Assembly: GCA_027083045.1 (NCBI GenBank)
Contig: JALWQP010000155.1
Location: 1-10,622, forward strand
Length of the DNA stretch: 10,622 bases
Reading direction: 5' to 3'
From: Desulfurococcales archaeon
GTDB lineage: Archaea > Thermoproteota > Thermoprotei_A > Sulfolobales > Desulfurococcaceae
Positions 1 to 6,047 of this stretch are shown here, one piece after another. Numbering within the stretch: position 1 is the first letter of the stretch; the number at the start of each line of letters is the position of its first letter. The notes below the pieces were generated by a model. The model was not told the origin of the DNA. It saw nothing but the letters and a program-made list of their open reading frames with translations, and did not search any database. Both the position numbers and the translations under genes were made by a program.

Positions 1-1
1 A

Positions 2-937
2 CTTTCAATTTTTGTATATTGTTTCAAAGCTACACGGTAGAGGTCGAAATAAGAGACCGTAAGAGCTTTCAATTTTTGTATATTGTTTCGCTAGACAAGG
101 CTATGGGGGACGTTGTAACGTTCCAGTTTGCTTTCAATTTTTGTATATTGTTTCCGGTTCGAGAAGTGCGAAAAACAACATCGAGATAACCATACTTTCA
201 ATTTTTGTATATTGTTTCCTATGCTTCCTGTGATGGTGTTTCCGCCTGTGCTTCCTGTGGCTTTCAATTTTTGTATATTGTTTCGCCGAGAAGGACAGCA
301 AGATATACCATGAGAAGTACGGTAACTTTCAATTTTTGTATATTGTTTCTCTGTATTCTAGCAAGATGTTCTGTGCTTTCTCGTTGGCAACTTTCAATTT
401 TTGTATATTGTTTCAAGCATCAGGAACACGCTGAGAAGCATCGCATCCACTACCCTTTCAATTTTTGTATATTGTTTCCACAGGTTTCTTGCCCACCCTA
501 GCCACCTCCTAGCTGTTTTCTTTCAATTTTTGTATATTGTTTCTTCTACACCACGACGCTGGACTGGTTCAAGAAGATAATAGCATCTTTCAATTTTTGT
601 ATATTGTTTCTCCTCCTCCTGTACCGCTCCAGTACTGGCACCCAGTCGGCTGGGACTTTCAATTTTTGTATATTGTTTCCCTGCGCAGGATAAGGATGCT
701 CAGGCAGGGAGGCGTGAGCACCTTTCAATTTTTGTATATTGTTTCAAAGCGTTAGGGGTGACGTTTTTTGCCGAGGCTCACAGTTCTTTCAATTTTTGTA
801 TATTGTTTCCTGCAACTGCTCCTGCATCTTGTTGAGTTGCTCCATGAGCTCTTTCAATTTTTGTATATTGTTTCGATACCGAACCCGACGAGCACCCATC
901 CAGTAGCCTCCAGCTTTCAATTTTTGTATATTGTTTC
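2..937 (-). CRISPR. CRISPR array, 15 repeats and 14 spacers, incomplete at left edge
   Basis: Fifteen apparently identical 24-nt repeats start at 2, 66, 131, 195, 261, 326, 391, 455, 520, 587, 656, 722, 786, 851 and 914. Each begins CTTTCAATTTT and ends ATATTGTTTC on the + strand. The 14 spacers are unique and 39-45 nt long (40, 41, 40, 42, 41, 41, 40, 41, 43, 45, 42, 40, 41, 39 from left to right). On the minus strand the repeat starts GAAACAA and ends ATTGAAAG, the classic crenarchaeal 8-nt crRNA handle, so the array is read from right to left and its leader lies at 938 onward. The 914 repeat is the leader-proximal one, and its spacer (875-913) should be the newest. No degenerate terminal repeat is visible and base 1 belongs to another spacer or flank, so the array probably continues to the left. 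No cas genes lie in the window; the type (I-A or III is usual for this handle) is inference. Confidence 0.98.
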
Positions 938-1013
938 GAATGTTGTTTGTTTCTTTAGTTGTTTTAGTGTCAATAATTGTTTTTAGCTTTATTGTTCCGG
1001 GTTTTCGGATTCT

Positions 1014-1028
1014 CCATGAAGCTCATGG
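1014..1028. repeat. Perfect inverted repeat in CRISPR leader
   Basis: CCATGA, a 3-base centre (AGC), then TCATGG: a perfect 6-bp dyad. It sits about 77 bp from the first repeat and just downstream, in array orientation, of the TATA-like element at 1046-1057. That is where a dimeric regulator would block or modulate array transcription, or where a protein could mark the integration site. The protein that binds it is unknown. Confidence 0.5.
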
Positions 1029-1045
1029 GGATCTCGGGTAGAAAG

Positions 1046-1057
1046 GCTTAAATAAGC
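1046..1057 (-). promoter_or_regulatory. Candidate TATA element of the CRISPR leader
   Basis: The sequence reads GCTTATTTAAGC on the minus strand, a near-palindrome (GCTTA, two bases, TAAGC) resembling an archaeal TATA box. It lies about 110 bp from the first repeat, so a pre-crRNA start near 1020-1030 is plausible, and that would fall on the inverted repeat at 1014-1028. Because of the dyad it could also work on the + strand, but the next + gene is almost 300 bp away and has its own TATA-like element. No start-site evidence is available. Confidence 0.4.
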
Positions 1058-1286
1058 ATTTAATGACACTCCCGGGAATTAAGGGGAAAACCTCCCGCGA
1101 ACTGTATGGATCTCCCTAACCCTTCACTTTAAAGAAATACACTGTCTAACGATCTACAACCAAAAACAAACAGATAGAGAAGACACGGGCTCCCGGGAAC
1201 GATCGGGATTTTTCATCGTTTATGTTTGCCTTCTTTTTCATTTTGGTTGTGGGTGAGTTTTTAGGTTTTGTTTCATTTATAGTGAT

Positions 1287-1295
1287 GTATATATC
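1287..1295 (+). promoter_or_regulatory. TATA-like promoter of the small + strand gene
   Basis: GTATATATC at 1287-1295 is the best archaeal TATA match upstream of the gene at 1338. The usual 25-27 base spacing puts the transcript start near 1317, giving a leader of about 20 nt that contains the purine-rich AGGGGG at 1326-1331. Confidence 0.45.
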
Positions 1296-1337
1296 TATAA
1301 TTCTGGATATGTTAGGCATGGTGTCAGGGGGTTGTTT

Positions 1338-1796
1338 TTGAGGCTACCTGATTCCGTTGTTGGGGCCATTCCTGTCTATGTAGGGCGGAATGCTTGTCTC
1401 TTGCTTGTATGCAGGGACAAACTCGTGGTCGTTGCGCCGGGGAGGGATCTGTTGAGGGAGGTTTTGTTGTCTCTAGTGCTCTTATCGAGGTATGCGAGGA
1501 CGCAGGCGGTAGTGGAGCTTTCGAGGAAGCAACCGGGCGAGCTCCTGGATATACTTAGGAGGCGGGGATACAAGATAATCGAGTCTATTAGGAGGAATAT
1601 GATAAAATATGTGGAGTTTAAGCGCCGGCTGTTCGGCCACGGCGTCGTGGCTATGGTGATCCACATGATCAATGGGGAGAAGCGTGAGTTTAACTTGGTT
1701 TATGGGCCGGGCAAGGGGATGAGCATGGATGAGGCGATCGGTAATGCTTTCAGCCGGCTGGAATCTATCGGGATCAGGGTAATTTGTAAATTGTAG
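1338..1796 (+). CDS. Small protein of unknown function next to the CRISPR leader
   Basis: I do not recognise a family. The product is 152 residues from TTG at 1338, or 154 from TTG at 1332. I prefer 1338 because AGGGGG (1326-1331) lies 6 bases before it, whereas it abuts 1332; there is no ATG in frame and an in-frame TGA occurs at 1254. It has no signal peptide and no convincing membrane helix. The N-terminal half has short hydrophobic strands (VYVG, LLLV, KLVVVAPG) and a leucine-rich helix; the middle is basic (DILRRRGYKI, ESIRRNMIKY, KRRLFGHG); the end has a strand pair with the glycine-rich turn VYGPGKGMS followed by a helix. The basic surface would suit a nucleic-acid binder, but that is inference. 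Gene-like codon use, a TATA element and the long open frame support a real gene. It converges with the gene ending at 1860. Its position beside the leader is suggestive only. Confidence 0.7.
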   Translation: MRLPDSVVGAIPVYVGRNACLLLVCRDKLVVVAPGRDLLREVLLSLVLLSRYARTQAVVELSRKQPGELLDILRRRGYKIIESIRRNMIKYVEFKRRLFGHGVVAMVIHMINGEKREFNLVYGPGKGMSMDEAIGNAFSRLESIGIRVICKL

Positions 1797-1859
1797 GGTT
1801 TCCACTGGCTGGAGTATCGATGTGTTCTCGCTGATTATCCCTAGTGGTCTGCTTATGGT

Positions 1860-2804
1860 TTAGGAGTGTTTTCTCCATCTCAGTATGTATATGAGGACTA
1901 CTGCTGCTATGGCCGCCGCGGTGCCTGCCACGATGTACTGGTAGGTTGCCGACTGCTGGTTCTCGCGTGTTTCCAGGTTAACTTGCTGTAGGAGCGCCAC
2001 CGGTATTTTGACGACTACTATTTGTCCTGGAGGGATTATGGCTGCCCAGGCCTTCCCTGTGATCCTGTATATGACTATAATATAGCCTACCGTGTCCCCG
2101 TTGTTTGTTGCTTTGAGCGTGTATGATCCTTTTTCTCCCTCCACAGTTATGTGTGCTCCCGGTAATCCCCCTGCTAGTATGTCGTAGTAGTATGTTGACA
2201 TATATGCTGTCGGAACGTTCCTGGGCAGGTTCGCCTCAACAGCGTCTACGAGTACGCTGAGGTTTCCGAGGATATCGATGCTGGCGGAGGCGTAGAGGGG
2301 TACCGGTAGCCCGGCGTAAAGGTAGACATTGATCATAGAGGCGTTTGTCCCGCCGCTATAGAATGCCGGGGAGATCTTTGCCTGGATCTTGTAGACCGGT
2401 AGCCCCTTGTAATCGCCTGTCCCGAGGAACTTGTACTCGTGGATCATGACGTTTTTCCTCAGGGGTACTGTGGGCAGTATATTGTTTGCTCCCCCGGCTT
2501 CACGGGATAGGTGTATTAGCTCAGTCATGTTGACTACGCTGCAGGCGCTCCTGGCCATGATCTGCTTCGGGATCAATGCTCCCTCAACATTATAGCATAT
2601 AGTCATGTTTTCACCATGGAACGTCATGTTAAGGGATAAGTAGTAGTCCCACCTTATACGGGTCGAGATGTTCAGCAGAGGACTTACCTCGCCGTTGACT
2701 ACCACGTGGTACCTGATACTGTAGGTTGTCTCCGCGTAGACGGCGGAGGACATGGTTATAGCGGCGATTACTAGGAGCACTATAATCGACTTAACATATT
2801 CCAT
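1860..2804 (-). CDS. Secreted, C-terminally membrane-anchored protein of unknown function
   Basis: This 314-residue protein has a typical signal peptide (residues 1-24, hydrophobic core IIVLLVIAAI, likely cleavage after AVYA), a long extracytoplasmic domain, one C-terminal membrane helix (about 290-308) and a short basic tail (RWRKHS). The expected topology is outside with a cytoplasmic tail. Six N-X-S/T sequons (N45, N59, N66, N92, N154, N181) would suit archaeal N-glycosylation, and the only two mature-domain cysteines, C70 and C88, could form a disulfide. The middle (GDYKGLPVYKI, then VYLYAGLPVPLYA) is beta-rich and faintly recalls LolA-like folds; I would not name it on that basis. The ATG at 2804 is supported by AGGTGG four bases upstream. 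It lies 112 bp after the EcfT gene, same strand, with its own promoter, so co-function with the transporter is possible but unproven. Confidence 0.85.
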   Translation of the reverse strand: MEYVKSIIVLLVIAAITMSSAVYAETTYSIRYHVVVNGEVSPLLNISTRIRWDYYLSLNMTFHGENMTICYNVEGALIPKQIMARSACSVVNMTELIHLSREAGGANNILPTVPLRKNVMIHEYKFLGTGDYKGLPVYKIQAKISPAFYSGGTNASMINVYLYAGLPVPLYASASIDILGNLSVLVDAVEANLPRNVPTAYMSTYYYDILAGGLPGAHITVEGEKGSYTLKATNNGDTVGYIIVIYRITGKAWAAIIPPGQIVVVKIPVALLQQVNLETRENQQSATYQYIVAGTAAAIAAVVLIYILRWRKHS

Positions 2805-2853
2805 AGAACCACCTGCGGTTTATATATTGTGTTTTTCATAGATTTAACACTTG

Positions 2854-2866
2854 CTATAAATAAATC
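2854..2866 (-). promoter_or_regulatory. TATA-like promoter of the secreted-protein gene
   Basis: The minus strand reads GATTTATTTATAG, preceded by the purine-rich GGGCTAGG, a plausible BRE plus TATA. It predicts a start near 2833 and a leader of about 29 nt carrying the AGGTGG ribosome site (2809-2814). This suggests the gene can be transcribed independently of the ecfA-ecfT pair upstream. Confidence 0.55.
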
Positions 2867-2916
2867 CCTAGCCCGCCGCGACCCATTATGCATGTGATGG
2901 GCGGAGTCATGGGGGA

Positions 2917-3627
2917 TCACATTGTCCAACCAGCCGCGATAGGTAGGACCACCTGTAGGGCGAGCCATGAAAGCAGGAGCGCTTCGACCAAGCCTATCCT
3001 GGGCCTCCTGTAGCGGGGCCTCCTCTTTCTGAAGCCTCTTAGCTCCACAGTTATTCCAGCCCATATGGCGCGCTGATACGCTATGCTGAGCAGTGGTAGG
3101 AGCAGCGTCTTAACGTCTCCCGGCAAGTATGCGATCCTACGGTATCCCCTCTGGCGGCGGCAAAACATTATTTCTCTATAGTCCCTGTTAAGGAGGGGAA
3201 TAAGGCGTAGTGCGTAGGCTAGGCTGAAGGTTATTGTTTTTGGCAGGTAGAGCTCTGCTTCCAGATCCCTTATTATTTCCTCGGGCTTCGCGCTCCCTAT
3301 GAAGATCAGTGCTGCGCTCGCTAGTGCTAGTAGGCGTAACCCTATCTGTGTCGTGGCCACCACTGCTCCGTCTCGTATTACTAGTGGGCCTATGACCGCT
3401 ACTACCTGGCCATGGTTTGCCAGGAACAGGGCGTTCAGGAATGTCCCCCATATACTGAGAAGAAGCAGTAATACTATGAGCTTAGCCCTCCTGTAACCGA
3501 GGTATATTCCGGCGACCGCGTTGGGTATGCTTATGAGTAGGAGGCTGTAAGGATCCCTGTAGATGAAGGCAAGTAACGTGATCGTTAAGCCGTAGATGAA
3601 GAGTATGCTCGTGCTAGGCCTCCTCAA
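2917..3627 (-). CDS. ECF transporter transmembrane subunit (EcfT, YkoC-like)
   Basis: EcfT proteins are the scaffold of energy-coupling-factor importers: they couple ATP hydrolysis by the EcfA ATPases to movement of a substrate-binding S component in the membrane. This 236-residue product has about six hydrophobic segments (roughly 8-22, 25-43, 47-62, 95-113, 174-190, 212-232) and the two family coupling motifs on the long cytoplasmic helices, RRQRGY (157-162) and ELRGF (195-199); family members carry Ala/Leu-Arg-Gly at these places. Length is normal or slightly short. The start is TTG at 3627, inside the end of the ATPase gene: the frames overlap by 14 bases, so the two are translationally coupled. 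GGAGG about 12 bases upstream can serve as ribosome site. With a double-ATPase partner this resembles the YkoC-YkoD arrangement used for hydroxymethylpyrimidine; the substrate here is inferred from the shared upstream element with thiDN. Confidence 0.88.
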   Translation of the reverse strand: MRRPSTSILFIYGLTITLLAFIYRDPYSLLLISIPNAVAGIYLGYRRAKLIVLLLLLSIWGTFLNALFLANHGQVVAVIGPLVIRDGAVVATTQIGLRLLALASAALIFIGSAKPEEIIRDLEAELYLPKTITFSLAYALRLIPLLNRDYREIMFCRRQRGYRRIAYLPGDVKTLLLPLLSIAYQRAIWAGITVELRGFRKRRPRYRRPRIGLVEALLLSWLALQVVLPIAAGWTM

Positions 3628-5083
3628 GGCTTAGACCCGCCTCCTTTTCAAGCAGTTCCACAGCTCTATAACGATCTATTTTGCTGAGCCTCCCCCGATC
3701 CAGGATGTAGGCGCGGTTACACATCTCCCCGACAACCCGGGGGTCATGAGTCGATATCAGGAACGATACACCACTTCTCCTAAGCTCCTCGACGAGCCCC
3801 GCTAGCTGTCTAAAGAGCTTTAGGTCCAGGCCGCTGCTAGGCTCATCCAACAATATTACTGGAGCCCCATAACTGTACGCGATGATTATTGAGAGCCATC
3901 TCCTCTGCCCATGGCTCAGCCTATAAGGGCTTGTCCTCCTAGCCTCCTCGTACCATGGTATGTGGCTGGCCAGCCACTCCACTGTCTTCCCGGTCTTCCT
4001 AGCTGTTTCCCTCAATTCTTCCTCGAGGCTTGAAGTGATGAAGAGATAATCGGGCATCTGCGGCACATAGAAGACCCGCCCAATCCTCTGCTTCGAAGAG
4101 GTTTTCTCACCCATCAATAACACGTCGCCATCCAACGGATCTAGGGCGCCGGCCAGTGTTTTGAGAAGCGTTGTCTTGCCGGCACCGTTGCGCCCAATAA
4201 TTGCTACGGCCTCCCCCTTATCCAGATACAGGTCTATATCACGCGCCACGATGTTTTCCCCATATCCTATTACGAGGCCCCTGGCCTCTAGGACCCGGCC
4301 TGAGACGGCTGGGGGCTCGACACGCCTTATTCTCGGGGGACCGGCGTCGACGCCTATCTCTTCGAGAAACCTGATCTCGCCCCGTGACAGCGGTGCCTCT
4401 AGCTCCCGTACTACTCTCCCGCCGCGGTATACCTGTAGCCTCGCGTCCTCCCAGATGAAGTAGCGGAGCTTATGCTCGACAACCAATACACCTTTTCCAC
4501 GGCGCCTCCAATCGCTTATGAAGGCTCTGACCTCCCTGATCCCCCATGGATCCATGCTTGCCGAAGGCTCGTCCAGGAGGAGAAGAGGTGGATCGTGCAC
4601 TACCGCCGAGGCGAAGGTCAGCCTCCTCTTCTCGCCGCCGCTGAGGTCCTCGACGTGGGAGTACATCTTGCTGCGCAGGCCCAGCCGCTCAAGTATCTCG
4701 ACGGTCTTGTCACGGATAACATCCTCTGGGTAACCTAGGTTCTCAAGAGTGAACGCCACCTCTGAATAGGGGGTTGGCATGGCTAGCTGCTTATCGGGGT
4801 CTTGGAGCACGGCCCCGATCCTCCTGGGTACCTCGTCGAAGCCTTCGGAAGATAAGGGATTGATCCCGACTATCCGTGATTCTCCTTCAACCCATCCATA
4901 GAGGAGATTATTGAGAACACCGATTATGGCTAGCAGTGTCGTGGTCTTGCCGCTGCCCGAGGGGCCCGCAAGCACGAGTAGCCCTCCTTCCCCAAGGTCC
5001 GCGGACACATCCTCTATTATGGCCGGGCCCTCTCCGTAGCCTGCGCCGCGTATGCTGTACTTCAGCAGCACTGCCTCGTTCAC
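3614..5083 (-). CDS. ECF transporter double ATPase (two fused EcfA domains, YkoD-like)
   Basis: A 489-residue cytoplasmic ATPase with two complete ABC domains, powering vitamin import with the EcfT encoded just downstream. Domain 1: Walker A GPSGSGKT (40-47), Q-loop Q94 in LQDPDKQL (typical of EcfA), signature LSGGE (147-151), Walker B LLLLDEP (167-173), switch H204. Domain 2: Walker A GRNGAGKT (297-304), Q342, signature LSHGQ (389-393, His replacing the usual Gly), Walker B VILLDEP (409-415), switch H446. All catalytic residues appear intact. Length matches YkoD-type fused ATPases. The start is uncertain: GTG at 5083 would give a nearly leaderless message, whereas GTG at 5071 has GGTGA eight bases upstream. 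The start region is covered by the repeat element at 5085-5116 that recurs before thiDN. No S component is encoded nearby. Confidence 0.93.
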   Translation of the reverse strand: MNEAVLLKYSIRGAGYGEGPAIIEDVSADLGEGGLLVLAGPSGSGKTTTLLAIIGVLNNLLYGWVEGESRIVGINPLSSEGFDEVPRRIGAVLQDPDKQLAMPTPYSEVAFTLENLGYPEDVIRDKTVEILERLGLRSKMYSHVEDLSGGEKRRLTFASAVVHDPPLLLLDEPSASMDPWGIREVRAFISDWRRRGKGVLVVEHKLRYFIWEDARLQVYRGGRVVRELEAPLSRGEIRFLEEIGVDAGPPRIRRVEPPAVSGRVLEARGLVIGYGENIVARDIDLYLDKGEAVAIIGRNGAGKTTLLKTLAGALDPLDGDVLLMGEKTSSKQRIGRVFYVPQMPDYLFITSSLEEELRETARKTGKTVEWLASHIPWYEEARRTSPYRLSHGQRRWLSIIIAYSYGAPVILLDEPSSGLDLKLFRQLAGLVEELRRSGVSFLISTHDPRVVGEMCNRAYILDRGRLSKIDRYRAVELLEKEAGLSLEEA

Positions 5084-5084
5084 C

Positions 5085-5116
5085 AGGTTATTATTACCTG
5101 GATAACCAGGTTATTA
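5085..5116. promoter_or_regulatory. Candidate operator on the ecfA start, shared with thiDN
   Basis: The + strand carries AGGTTATTA at 5085-5093, ACCTGG-ATAA-CCAGGT (perfect 6-bp dyad) at 5096-5111 and AGGTTATTA again at 5108-5116, the two copies 23 bp apart. The same 32-bp element with five differences lies upstream of thiDN at 8666-8697. On the ecfA strand TTTAATAA (5112-5119) would serve as a TATA box with a start near 5088, so a bound protein would cover both the TATA edge and the start codon, a repressor layout. An alternative TATA, TACATATAGATC, lies at 5141-5152. The regulator is probably a thiamine sensor of the ThiR type; this is inference. Confidence 0.65.
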
Positions 5117-5154
5117 AATGAGCCGAATCGTAGAATGCTAGATCTATATGTACA

Positions 5155-5165
5155 GGTAAAAAGAG
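5155..5165 (-). terminator. Candidate T-run terminator after the MscS gene
   Basis: On the minus strand the bases just after the MscS stop codon read CTCTTTTTACC. A short T-tract (5158-5162) on the non-template strand is the usual crenarchaeal termination signal. There is no hairpin. It would separate the channel gene from the ECF operon downstream. Confidence 0.35.
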
Positions 5166-5168
5166 TAT

Positions 5169-5981
5169 TTAGCGGGGCATCTCCTTTATATGTACGTCTA
5201 GCTGTGGATACGGTATTTCTATGTCTGCCTTGCTGAACTCCTCATAGATCTTCTTGATGATCTCCGCCTTGACTAGGCCGTAGTCTTCCTTCTTCACCCA
5301 TACCCTCAGCTGGAGGTTTATACTTGAGTCGCCAAGCTCTGTAACCACAACCTGTGGCTCCGGCTCGTCCAGGGTCTTGGGGTGGTTCCTGAGTATGCTT
5401 AGCGCTACCGCTATCGCGCGGTCTAGATCCGTGCCATAGGCTACTCCGATATTGAGGGTTATCCTCCTGATCGGTAGCCTCGTATAGTTTACGATTGGTG
5501 TTCCCCAGATATTCTTGTTGGGTATGGTGATCACGACGTTATCCCATGTCATGAGAACCGTCGACATAACGCCTATCCCCTCAATAACACCGCTGTACCC
5601 CGCAACCTCCACGTAGTCACCCTTATCGAAAGGCCTGATCACGGCCAGCCATACCCCTGCCGCCATGTTAGCCCACGTGTCCTGTAGGCCGAATCCGAGT
5701 ATCAGGCCTAGGATCGCGGATAAGCCGAGGCCAGCCACACCAGTATTTACCCCTATCAGCGGTAGGGCTGATAAGATGACAACTATGTATCCGACAGCCT
5801 TGGCAATCCCTATGATCAGTCCCTCGACGATGCTCGGGACCCCGAGCCTGTGGAGAGCCTTACTTAGTATGTAGACCACTATTTTTACCAGTATGTATCC
5901 GGTTACAATGGCTGATATGAAGAATATGATCTGATAAACGGTTACGTTTGTGTAGGGGATCGTCTGGCTGAGCAAGTCCAT
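5169..5981 (-). CDS. MscS-family small-conductance mechanosensitive channel
   Basis: This membrane channel opens under tension to release solutes during osmotic downshock. From ATG at 5981 it has 270 residues; an upstream ATG at 5999 would give 276. I prefer 5981 because GGTG lies seven bases before it. In the 276-residue numbering there are three membrane helices (about 22-45, 57-82 and the pore helix 88-118, rich in Gly and Ala: GLGLSAILGLILGFGLQD). Then follows the beta domain with the family pattern RPFDKGDYVEV, GVIEGIG, TWDN and IPNKN...NYTR, then the C-terminal alpha/beta domain ending IEIPYPQLDVHI. Length is close to the compact E. coli MscS. It follows the gene ending at 6048 by 48-66 bases on the same strand and may share its transcript. 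Nothing looks broken. Confidence 0.93.
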   Translation of the reverse strand: MDLLSQTIPYTNVTVYQIIFFISAIVTGYILVKIVVYILSKALHRLGVPSIVEGLIIGIAKAVGYIVVILSALPLIGVNTGVAGLGLSAILGLILGFGLQDTWANMAAGVWLAVIRPFDKGDYVEVAGYSGVIEGIGVMSTVLMTWDNVVITIPNKNIWGTPIVNYTRLPIRRITLNIGVAYGTDLDRAIAVALSILRNHPKTLDEPEPQVVVTELGDSSINLQLRVWVKKEDYGLVKAEIIKKIYEEFSKADIEIPYPQLDVHIKEMPR

Positions 5982-6047
5982 GACCATGCACCATGTCATA
6001 GTATGTACGCATACTAGATATGATCTCTACTTTGGACGGCCAGCTAA

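Larger units (their letters stand above)
938..1287 (-). promoter_or_regulatory. CRISPR leader
   Basis: A gene-free stretch of about 390 bases separates the last repeat from the next gene (about 938-1331), and its first 350 or so act as the leader of the minus-strand array. The repeat-proximal 60 bases are strongly biased: A-rich on the transcribed (minus) strand, T-rich on the + strand. TTTGTTTC at 946-953 echoes the repeat end ATTGTTTC. Candidate signals within it are an inverted repeat at 1014-1028, a TATA-like GCTTATTTAAGC at 1046-1057 read on the minus strand, two CTCCCGGGAA copies (1069-1078 and 1190-1199) and two TTTTTCAT copies (1209-1216 and 1234-1241). Leader identity follows from repeat orientation; the outer boundary is a guess. 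Confidence 0.8.

Noticed and set aside
121..180. GGTTCGA as a tRNA T-loop
   Set aside because: It lies inside CRISPR spacer 3, and no acceptor stem or other tRNA arms surround it.
128..986. Several open frames of 60-98 codons across the CRISPR array
   Set aside because: Their peptides are periodic translations of the repeat (FQFLYIVS or LSIFVYCF every 21-22 residues); the array explains them.
2882..2903. Hairpin ACCCAT...ATGGGC after the EcfT stop as a terminator
   Set aside because: Only a 5-6 bp stem with a 10-base loop and no T-run; crenarchaeal termination does not normally use such hairpins.
2780..3064. 94-codon minus-strand frame between EcfT and the secreted-protein gene
   Set aside because: It overlaps both genes in another frame and has no gene-like composition or ribosome site.
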